A DNA stretch of 24,692 nucleotides from a virus. The position numbers were made by a program, and so were the translations under genes. This document shows, piece by piece, positions 18,635 through 24,692 of this stretch (position 1 is the first letter of the stretch; every line of letters begins with the position of its first letter). The stretch lies in IMG/VR virus record IMGVR_UViG_3300043567_000469, positions 1 to 24,692 of that record; one strand, 5' to 3'. Below the pieces are notes generated by a model that saw only the letters and a list, made by a program, of their open reading frames with translations, was not told the DNA's origin and ran no database searches.

Positions 18635-19319
18635 TCACACAATCTCCAATTTTTACTTTAATATTTCCAGAAATACTTATTCTATAGTCGTCAGAAGTAT
18701 AAAATGGATAAACACTATGATTTAACCAGGATGGAAACATTACCATAGTTCCCTCCCAAGTTTTATCTATAAACAAAGGCAAAGTCTCCATTTCCCCATC
18801 TGGAGAGATGAACTGAAATTCAAATAAAGAATTTAAGGATTCATTTGAATTTTTACAATTTTTATGATTTAACTCATTTGTTAAATCATAAGGAATACGC
18901 ATCCAAATTACAAATGAATAATCTCCTGCGTGAGAATGTCTTGGATTAAATTCGTATTTTTTTTGTAAGTTAATCCAAAGACTTTCAAGTTCATAATTAA
19001 CTTCCTTCTCAAAAAAATCACTATCGTGGTCAAATTTTTTGACAGGATTTAATTGCTCATCCTCTATTACTTGAAAATAACCTTTAGCAACCTCAATGGA
19101 AAAATCCTCAATTAAATGTGAGGATTTAGTGGAAAGTTTATATTCTTCTTCAATATTTCCCGCCAAGTATTCATTCCATTTTTTAAGATTAGATTTATTC
19201 TCCAAAATAAAATCTACATCTTCATTTATTTTTTCAAGTATATCCTCAGGAACTTTTGTCCTAACATAGTATAAGGATGTGATTGGTTCGGCATATATTT
19301 TTAATTGCTCTTGGTTCAT
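18627..19319 (-). CDS. 2OG-Fe(II) oxygenase-like protein, 230 aa
   Basis: The C-terminal half has RHSHAGDYSF (H128 and H130), then FPSWLNHSVYP (H201) and DDYRISISGNI (R213). This parallels the third oxygenase (FPSYLKHSVNP...YPRITIAMN), so the two share a fold. The H-x-H in place of H-x-D is a departure from the classical motif and may mean altered metal binding. The N-terminal half is helical. It leads the block and starts 22 nt after a TATAAT. Confidence 0.7.
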   Translation of the reverse strand: MNQEQLKIYAEPITSLYYVRTKVPEDILEKINEDVDFILENKSNLKKWNEYLAGNIEEEYKLSTKSSHLIEDFSIEVAKGYFQVIEDEQLNPVKKFDHDSDFFEKEVNYELESLWINLQKKYEFNPRHSHAGDYSFVIWMRIPYDLTNELNHKNCKNSNESLNSLFEFQFISPDGEMETLPLFIDKTWEGTMVMFPSWLNHSVYPFYTSDDYRISISGNIKVKIGDCVNG

Positions 19320-19341
19320 ATCTAATTAACTTCATCATCTA

Positions 19342-19347
19342 ATTATA
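19342..19347 (-). promoter_or_regulatory. Extended -10 promoter before the oxygenase block
   Basis: The minus strand reads TGGTATAATTAG, with TG-G-TATAAT as an extended -10, 22 nt from the start of the first oxygenase gene and 5 nt after the helicase stop codon. No good -35 is seen. It could drive the four-gene oxygenase block. Confidence 0.55.
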
Positions 19348-19352
19348 CCACA

Positions 19353-20588
19353 TCAGCGGGTGATGGTGCTGATTGCCACGTCACCCTTCTGGAAGATAAT
19401 GTCCACCACGTTCTGGACCTTCTGTGCGGTGCTCGTAGATGCCTTGTCAAAGGTCGGGCAGACCACCAGACCATAGGATTTGGTGTAGGAGTCCAGAGCA
19501 CCCGCCTGAAGGGCACCAGAGCGGATCCCAGCGGCATCCTGGGGGTGCAGGCGCAGCGTCCTACCGACCGTTTGACCGATGCCCACGATGTCCATAGAAC
19601 GCATAAACACAACCGCTTCCAGAGCAGAGATGTTGATGCCTTCTGCCAGAATGCTGTGATGAAGAACCACAAACTTCTTGTCGGCATCCTTACCCCACTC
19701 ATTCAGAGTGTCAAAGAACACCTCACGGTTGACTTTCTGACCGTCAATAAATGCACCGTGCTTGGAAGTAATGTGCATCACGGAATAACCCTCTTCTGCC
19801 AGTTGTTCGGCAAAGTCAGATTCGGACAGAAGTTGAATGATATTCTTGGTAGTCTTGGCACAAATCAGAATCTTATCAACAGGATTATCCTGAATAATCT
19901 CAAGCAGATACTCACAGTCCCGTTGACCCACATCCTCACCTTTGATGGAAAGACGAAGTTGCTTGGCAATCACCTTAGGAGGAATGATATAACCGTTCTG
20001 CACCAGTTGAGGAGCAGGAACCTTGGCAATAATCTGACCGTAAACATCAACGTCATTCATACCTGCCTTACCCACAACGGTAGAATATTTGGGAGTTGCG
20101 GTGAAGAAATAGCAACGCTTTGCCTCCGCAGAAAAATGCTCTACGGCAGGAAAGAAGTGACGTTGAATGCTATTGTGTGCCTCGTCAAAGTAGATCGTAT
20201 CCACATCCACATCTGCCTTGGCAAGTTGACCCAAAGAGTTGTAGGTGGTGAAAATCAGTTTGTTCTGAGTGCTGCTATTGACAAACCAATTGATTTTTGA
20301 AGGATTGGTAGAAACAAAGTGATGAGTCTCACCACTATGAACGTGCATCACGGCAGCATTCGTGATAAACTCAAGATACTCAGAAGAAAGTTGTTCGGCA
20401 AGCAGAATGCGAGGAGCAACCACAACAATCACTTTGTTGGTGGCATTCTCAAACTGCTTCGAAGCATCAAAGATACCAACGTTGGTTTTACCACCGCCGG
20501 TAGGGAACACACAAATACCTTTAGAATGCTGCTGGAGAGCATCAAGGGCATCTTGCTGGTGAGGACGAAGTTGAATCACGAATCTCAT
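19353..20588 (-). CDS. SF2 DEAH-box helicase, 411 aa
   Basis: Motifs in order: Walker A FPTGGGKT at 28-35, DEAH at 135-138, TATP at 163-166, and motif VI QTVGRTLR at 339-346. This is a complete superfamily 2 helicase of the SSL2/type III restriction Res group, acting as an ATP-dependent DNA or RNA translocase. T4-like phages carry UvsW of the same superfamily, but size and motif form do not let me equate them. The ATG lies only about 14 nt after the module 8 TATAAT, so its leader is very short. Its sequence uses more G/C than the oxygenases after it. Confidence 0.88.
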   Translation of the reverse strand: MRFVIQLRPHQQDALDALQQHSKGICVFPTGGGKTNVGIFDASKQFENATNKVIVVVAPRILLAEQLSSEYLEFITNAAVMHVHSGETHHFVSTNPSKINWFVNSSTQNKLIFTTYNSLGQLAKADVDVDTIYFDEAHNSIQRHFFPAVEHFSAEAKRCYFFTATPKYSTVVGKAGMNDVDVYGQIIAKVPAPQLVQNGYIIPPKVIAKQLRLSIKGEDVGQRDCEYLLEIIQDNPVDKILICAKTTKNIIQLLSESDFAEQLAEEGYSVMHITSKHGAFIDGQKVNREVFFDTLNEWGKDADKKFVVLHHSILAEGINISALEAVVFMRSMDIVGIGQTVGRTLRLHPQDAAGIRSGALQAGALDSYTKSYGLVVCPTFDKASTSTAQKVQNVVDIIFQKGDVAISTITR

Positions 20589-20662
20589 TTGCGTATGAAA
20601 CTATTATAACAGCAAAAAGGGGTCTCACAGGACCCCTTGTGCCAGTTCTTAAAGTGTCCTAG
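20589..20662 (-). promoter_or_regulatory. Terminator-promoter module 8 (leader class B)
   Basis: On the minus strand GGACACTTTAAGAACTGGCA and CAAGG precede an 8-bp hairpin (AAGGGGTC-CTGTGA-GACCCCTT, plus 20617-20638) and a T run, then TGTTATAAT (an extended -10, TATAAT at 20608-20603) and the leader AGTTTCATACGCAA. It is the cleanest hairpin of the family. The helicase ATG follows immediately. Confidence 0.7.
20614..20638 (-). terminator. Intrinsic-terminator-like hairpin of module 8
   Basis: The 8-bp stem with a 6-nt loop is followed by TTTTT (counting the last stem bases). Its position, after the late fibre gene and the TTGACA promoter at 20690-20718, fits termination of upstream transcripts. 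Confidence 0.6.
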
Positions 20663-20689
20663 TATCTCATCTTCAACGGAGACAAACCT

Positions 20690-20718
20690 AGTCTACAGAG
20701 ATTTAGAGATTATGTCAA
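20690..20718 (-). promoter_or_regulatory. Possible sigma-70 promoter upstream of the helicase module
   Basis: The minus strand has TTGACA (20718-20713), 17 nt, then TAGACT (20695-20690). The -35 and spacing are perfect but the -10 matches only four of six bases. Transcription would reach the module 8 hairpin after about 60 nt, giving a very short RNA or, if read through, helicase mRNA. Confidence 0.5.
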
Positions 20719-20722
20719 GCCC

Positions 20723-22744
20723 CTATGGAACTAAAACTGTACTAAGAACTCCTGCATTACTTACAATTAATCTGTACTTAGTTCCATTAGCAGATGTGAG
20801 AATTAAACCAGTAGAAGTGTTTATACCAACAGAAACATCGCCACTAATCACTCTTGCAGGTCCGTTTACCAGTAATCTTGTTCCTAAGGGATTATCTACG
20901 TTTGTGGTTCCAATACCGACTGTACCAAAAACTGTGTCTACTTCTGAGGCATCAATACCAAGACCAAATCTAATTGAAGTTGTTCCAATTCCTATTCCAG
21001 ATGAATTAATAACTACGGCATCTTCTGGATTGATTAAATAATCACCACCAATATGTAAAGGTTGTAATGGATTTGTATTTCCAATACCAATTCTTTGGTC
21101 AAAAAATCCATGATTAGTAACATTAATATCAAAGAAAGTTGATATTCCCGAAGTTGCATTTACATTTTCATCACCTCCACCCATGATTTGATTTCCATTA
21201 GCATCAAGAAGTCCGGATTGACCTTCTAAAATATAAAGTGTTCTAACACTCGTACTGGTTGCTGCTCCAGTTGCAACAATATTTTGAGATACATTTAAAG
21301 AAGAAACACTTACATTTCCAGAAACTTGAAGTTTACTTGTAGGATTCGTAACACCAATTCCAAGATTTCCTCCATAAGTTAGCGTCATTAATGGACTACT
21401 GATATTAGAAGAATCTGGTCCATACAACCAATTAAAATTACCAGTTCCTACTCCAGCAGCACCATAATGTAAATAGTAATTCAAATTTCCAGTATCATAA
21501 TTAATAATATCTAAAGACTTAGTTGTACTGGATGGATATAGACCAGAAGTATTTCCAAACCTTAGAGCACCATTACTTCCGGTAAGAGTTATGTCTCTAC
21601 CTACTGCAACAATTGCTTCTGCAGTATCACTCGTAACTTGTAATCTAGATGCAGAACTTCTTCTAATGTGAATATCAGAAGAAGGAGAGTTTGTACCTAC
21701 TCCAATTGATTCTGCATAAAGTCTGGTGGAAACTGTTGAGATTCCAATTGAAGAAGTTTGAGATGCAATATGTGTAATACTTACTCTTGCATCAGAAGTT
21801 AAATCTCTTGCCGTACTAGCAATACCAACTACATTACCAGTAAGTTGCCCAACAAATCTAGATGCTGTTACAATACCAGCAGAAGCAGTAATACCTCCAG
21901 AATTAATTGTAACTCCACTACCAACAACAATACTTGTTGCGGTTGCGCTTCCTAGTACAGGAGTTACAAGAGTTGGTGAGGTCGCAAATACATTCGCACC
22001 ACTACCAGTTTCATCAGATAGTGCCGCTGCTAATTGTGATGATGTAAAAGAACCTAATGATGTTGTGGTATTATTGGATGTAATCGCACCCGTTAAATTT
22101 GGTATATTGGTTGTTGTGGAGGCAGTACCAGTTAGGTTTCCAACAAAACTAGTTGCCGTAACAATACCACCACTAATTGTGACACCAGTTCCTACTTTAA
22201 GTGTGGAGAAAGTAGAAATACCATTTGAATTTACATTTCCTGTTAGGTTTCCAACAAAACTAGGTGCAGTTAGTATTCCAGTTGTGTTTACATTTCCAGT
22301 AAGTGCATCAATAGATAATCCATTTCCAGTAATAGGATCTTGACCCACCTGTAAAGAATAATTTGGAATATCTGTTCCTATACCTACTTTTGATGTAGTG
22401 GAAATAGTTCCTGCGCTAATATACCATCCATCAACCGCAATTGCATAAATGCTAGTCAATCCAACGGCACTTCCATAAAATGCCGTGGCACTTACAATTC
22501 CCGTAGAGGCATTAAGTGTAATTCCTGAACCAACCCTTACATTACTATAAAAAGTAGAAATTCCTGTGATTGTCAGATTCGTTGCCGTAACTAATCCAGT
22601 AACCTTTGCGGTTCCGTGAACATCCAAAAACTCTCTAGGAATTGATGTTCCAATTCCAACCAGACCATTTGCATTTACAATAAAGTTGTCATTATCAACC
22701 TGAACTCCATTTCTAAAGTTAAATGACTTGTTATAATTTGCCAT
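20723..22744 (-). CDS. Repetitive tail-fibre or structural protein, 673 aa
   Basis: The protein starts MANYNKSFNFRNGVQVDNDN and is built of short beta-type repeats: GIVTATSFVGNLTG-like units around residues 83, 153, 193 and 285, and GIGT/GVGT turns throughout. Such sequences form a slender trimeric beta-helical or collagen-like shaft and are typical of T4-like cyanophage fibres. No receptor-binding tip domain or S74 end is recognised; it ends STVLVP. A late-promoter-like AATAAATA lies 18 nt upstream. It follows the glycine-rich adhesin-like gene, suggesting a host-contact gene group. Confidence 0.8.
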   Translation of the reverse strand: MANYNKSFNFRNGVQVDNDNFIVNANGLVGIGTSIPREFLDVHGTAKVTGLVTATNLTITGISTFYSNVRVGSGITLNASTGIVSATAFYGSAVGLTSIYAIAVDGWYISAGTISTTSKVGIGTDIPNYSLQVGQDPITGNGLSIDALTGNVNTTGILTAPSFVGNLTGNVNSNGISTFSTLKVGTGVTISGGIVTATSFVGNLTGTASTTTNIPNLTGAITSNNTTTSLGSFTSSQLAAALSDETGSGANVFATSPTLVTPVLGSATATSIVVGSGVTINSGGITASAGIVTASRFVGQLTGNVVGIASTARDLTSDARVSITHIASQTSSIGISTVSTRLYAESIGVGTNSPSSDIHIRRSSASRLQVTSDTAEAIVAVGRDITLTGSNGALRFGNTSGLYPSSTTKSLDIINYDTGNLNYYLHYGAAGVGTGNFNWLYGPDSSNISSPLMTLTYGGNLGIGVTNPTSKLQVSGNVSVSSLNVSQNIVATGAATSTSVRTLYILEGQSGLLDANGNQIMGGGDENVNATSGISTFFDINVTNHGFFDQRIGIGNTNPLQPLHIGGDYLINPEDAVVINSSGIGIGTTSIRFGLGIDASEVDTVFGTVGIGTTNVDNPLGTRLLVNGPARVISGDVSVGINTSTGLILTSANGTKYRLIVSNAGVLSTVLVP

Positions 22745-22761
22745 CTCGGAGACTTTTTAAG

Positions 22762-22769
22762 TATTTATT
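22762..22769 (-). promoter_or_regulatory. Late promoter AATAAATA before the fibre gene
   Basis: The minus strand reads CAATAAATAC in the 36-nt gap before the fibre gene, 17 nt from the ATG. It matches the T4-type late box well and its position upstream of a structural gene makes it credible. Confidence 0.65.
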
Positions 22770-22780
22770 GAGTTTATTAA

Positions 22781-23755
22781 TTAAGTAGGGTTAGTGTTAT
22801 AAATTATTGGTCCAACTATGGATCCCCCGACATTTGATATAGATGTTCCGCTTCCATCATTGTAGATAATAATTGCTCTTCCTTGAGATCCTCCCACATT
22901 TCCACTTCCATTACCACCATTGCCGCCGTTAGATCCACCAGCACCGGCAAAATTTCCGGCACCACCGCCAGCTCCTCCGGGTGTAAGTCCACCACCTCCA
23001 CCAGGGCTTCCATTATTACTTGCGCCGCCGCCAGCAGCGCCGCCTGCACCACCGGGGAATCCAGATCCTCCCCCACCTCCAGCACCCGCTGTACGTACTT
23101 CTGTTCTACGTCTTGTAATAGACCCTGTTCTTCTTGATTGATTGGTCCAAGAACCACCACCACCACCACCTCCACCAGATTGAATGTAACCTCTATTTGT
23201 AACAACAGTTGGATATTGAATTCCTAAGGCACTACTTCCATTACCACCTGGGGTTGAATTAATAAGGCTACTATCTGCTCCTTTTCCCCCATTTCCTCCA
23301 GAACCATAAAGTTGCCCACTTGGACCAATTTCAAGTTCTAATTGCGTATTCCCTTCCCATCCTCCAGTTGCCAGTGCGACATTATTAATTGAACCTAAAT
23401 CAGAACCAATAATACTATTTACATTAATAATAACTCTTGTATTTGCACTACTTGGTGGTCTAGTTTTAAATCCACCAATCACGGTTACATTTTGATTATT
23501 ATATCTAACACGAGCTGTCTGTCTTGTAGAAAAGTTTGGAATTGAATGAAGATCGACGACAACATTTAATTTTTTGGAATAAAAATTACTAAATCCAATT
23601 TGACCTGATTGTGGAATTCCAGTATCTAAAGGAAGGTTTGATAATGTTCCAACAGTTTGACTAACTCGGTAAGCTCCTAGATTTTTTCCTGTAGGTATAC
23701 CAAACTCATTCGAAATTTGAGAGAAGGAAATAGGTCCTGATGCCTGTAGTGTCAT
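22781..23755 (-). CDS. Glycine-rich adhesin-like tail protein, 324 aa
   Basis: The N-terminus, MTLQASGPISFSQISNEFGI, and the TGKNLGAYRVSQTVG segment look like a virion-attachment domain seen at the start of cyanophage structural proteins. From about residue 147 to 300 it is dominated by GGxGG runs such as GGGGGGGGSW and GNGGNGSGNVGG. Glycine-rich loops of this kind form polyglycine-II sandwiches in T4-type gp38 adhesins (Salmonella phage S16), and by that analogy may bind the host receptor; this is inference. It starts 2 nt after the S74 fibre gene and lies within the late block. Confidence 0.75.
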   Translation of the reverse strand: MTLQASGPISFSQISNEFGIPTGKNLGAYRVSQTVGTLSNLPLDTGIPQSGQIGFSNFYSKKLNVVVDLHSIPNFSTRQTARVRYNNQNVTVIGGFKTRPPSSANTRVIINVNSIIGSDLGSINNVALATGGWEGNTQLELEIGPSGQLYGSGGNGGKGADSSLINSTPGGNGSSALGIQYPTVVTNRGYIQSGGGGGGGGSWTNQSRRTGSITRRRTEVRTAGAGGGGGSGFPGGAGGAAGGGASNNGSPGGGGGLTPGGAGGGAGNFAGAGGSNGGNGGNGSGNVGGSQGRAIIIYNDGSGTSISNVGGSIVGPIIYNTNPT

Positions 23756-23757
23756 CT

Positions 23758-24692
23758 TTACTTAACTCCTTTAAGTTCGTTGATTTCTGCTTTGAGTTCC
23801 TTAATTGCCTCAATCAATAGAGGAACAAGTTTTTCATAACGAACTGCAAGATAACCATTATCTCTAGTGGTTACTGCTTCTGGAAGTACTTCTAGGATTT
23901 CTTGTGCGACAACACCAACATCGGAACCTTCTTTTTCCGACTTCTCATTCCAATCAAATGTATTGCCACTGATTGAAAGTACCTTATCAAGAGCATTAGG
24001 AATTGGAGTAATATTATCTTTGAGTCTTTGGTCTGAAGTAAAGAATGCCGTGATGTCTCCAGTTACACTGAGATTGCCACTTGGATCAAGAATCATTCTT
24101 ACAGTGAAATTATTTGCCCCATCATGAGTATACCATCTATGTGTTGTTCCATCTTGTTGAAATGCACATCCAGGAGTTCCATCAGAAACCCAATTAGTAC
24201 CATTCCACCATGTATTATTTGCTAAATGCGTATAATTTGACCCATCGCCAGAGGATAGATAAGCATTTCCAACTCTTATACGAAGATTATTTGAAACATC
24301 CACATTTGAATTAAGTGTAGTAGTTCCAGAAACAGTAAGATTATCATCAATCGTTGTAGTACCACCAGCAGAATCAATTGTTAAGTCTCCCGTAGAAGTA
24401 TCAATCTCATTATCGCCAGCAATTCCAATACGAATATTGTCAATTGTTGCTCCAGCATTGGCATCTAGAAGACCTGATAATGTTGCTGAACTAAGAGTTG
24501 TTGCACCAGTAACTCCCAAAGTACCATTGACGCTCAGATCATCATCAATTGTTGTGGTTCCACCAGCAGAATCAATTGTTAAGTTTCCTGTGGAAGTATC
24601 AATTTCATTATCACCAGCAACACCTATTCTTACGTTATCAATTGTTGCACCGCCATTGGCGTCTAGAAGACCGGTGAGAGTAGAAGTTCCAC
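23758..24692 (-). CDS. Tail fibre with S74 chaperone end (partial, 5' end outside)
   Basis: The frame stays open to the window edge, so the N-terminus is missing. The C-terminal part begins around TSDQRLKDNITPI, the Ser-Asp site of the peptidase S74 intramolecular chaperone that cuts itself off after the fibre trimer folds. It continues with DVGVVAQEILEVLPEAV and ends in a leucine-rich coiled coil (KLVPLLIEAIKELKAEINEL). Upstream is a shaft with GLLDANxGATIDN repeats of 66 residues. It is the first gene of the three-gene fibre block. Confidence 0.85.
   Translation of the reverse strand, partial: GTSTLTGLLDANGGATIDNVRIGVAGDNEIDTSTGNLTIDSAGGTTTIDDDLSVNGTLGVTGATTLSSATLSGLLDANAGATIDNIRIGIAGDNEIDTSTGDLTIDSAGGTTTIDDNLTVSGTTTLNSNVDVSNNLRIRVGNAYLSSGDGSNYTHLANNTWWNGTNWVSDGTPGCAFQQDGTTHRWYTHDGANNFTVRMILDPSGNLSVTGDITAFFTSDQRLKDNITPIPNALDKVLSISGNTFDWNEKSEKEGSDVGVVAQEILEVLPEAVTTRDNGYLAVRYEKLVPLLIEAIKELKAEINELKGVK
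24338..24692 (-). repeat. 198-bp tandem repeat in the fibre shaft
   Basis: Two near-identical units are offset by exactly 198 bp (66 codons); for example TCTAGAAGAC starts at 24464 and 24662, and AGAT(T/C)ATCATCAAT at 24338 and 24536. Each encodes GLLDANxGATIDNxRIGxAG followed by DNEIDTSTG. The second unit is probably cut by the window edge and more may follow. Unit number could vary by recombination. Confidence 0.8.

Noticed and set aside
19343-19702. A 119-residue minus-strand frame inside the helicase
   Set aside because: It overlaps the helicase C-terminus in another frame and is Arg/Ser/Trp-rich low-complexity sequence, typical of a shadow frame.
19545-20300. A 251-residue plus-strand frame
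   Set aside because: It is antisense to the helicase, whose motifs are complete and in order.
22816-23205. Frames antisense or shifted across the glycine-rich protein (also plus 22920-23141, Pro-rich)
   Set aside because: They reflect the repetitive G/C-rich codons of the adhesin gene and have no independent start signal.
1-24692. tRNA genes, CRISPR array, integrase or insertion sequence
   Set aside because: No T-loop/anticodon-like cloverleaf, no regular direct repeats with spacers outside the fibre gene, and no transposase or integrase motif was found by eye. Short tRNAs with unusual loops could be missed.

Overview
The window looks like part of a T4-like cyanophage genome (a myovirus of marine Synechococcus or Prochlorococcus, or a close freshwater relative). 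The main reasons are: a CP12-like Calvin-cycle regulator ending in the CP12 signature (8363-8575); long runs of tiny overlapping genes that resemble small conserved hypothetical proteins I remember from cyanomyoviruses; tail-fibre genes with collagen-like GIGT/VGNLTG repeats and an S74 chaperone end; several 2OG-Fe(II) oxygenases; and T4-late-type AATAAATA boxes. Every gene I can support is on the minus strand, so transcription runs from right to left. The family memories are not database results.

Layout, in transcription order. (1) 24692-20723: three late structural genes, namely a fibre protein with an S74 intramolecular chaperone end (cut by the window edge), a glycine-rich adhesin-like protein and a 673-residue repetitive fibre protein. 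(2) 20588-19353: an SF2 DEAH-box helicase with its own promoter region. (3) 19319-16909: four consecutive 2OG-Fe(II) oxygenase-like genes. (4) 16813-15755: a ParB-like protein behind a textbook sigma-70 promoter. (5) 15670-8363: small-gene arrays containing a dTDP-glucose 4,6-dehydratase-like enzyme, an AbrB-like protein, a short zinc-finger protein, an exported peptide and CP12. (6) 8279-6121: small genes ending in a putative PD-(D/E)XK nuclease overlapped by a DNA methyltransferase, which may form a restriction-modification-like pair. (7) 6051-4566: a conserved hypothetical, an exported Tyr/Asn/Gly-rich protein, a small membrane peptide and an HExxH metallopeptidase-like protein. (8) 4535-13: more small conserved genes, interrupted by an unexplained GC-rich, structured stretch near 3569-3722.

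The most unusual regulatory structure is a module repeated at gene-block boundaries. It comprises an AACTGGCACA-containing dyad, then usually a G/C-rich hairpin resembling a terminator, then a TATAAT box, then one of two conserved leader sequences. Seven copies carry the TATAAT box; an eighth AACTGGCACA site precedes a canonical TTGACA-17-TATGAT promoter. The modules divide the minus strand into short transcription units, each ending one block and starting the next. Within blocks the genes are joined by about eighteen 4-nt ATGA/GTGA overlaps plus 1-nt and 8-nt overlaps, implying translational coupling.

No tRNA, rRNA, CRISPR array, insertion sequence or integrase was seen. No gene-free stretch exceeds 300 bases; the longest is about 235 bases (3489-3723).
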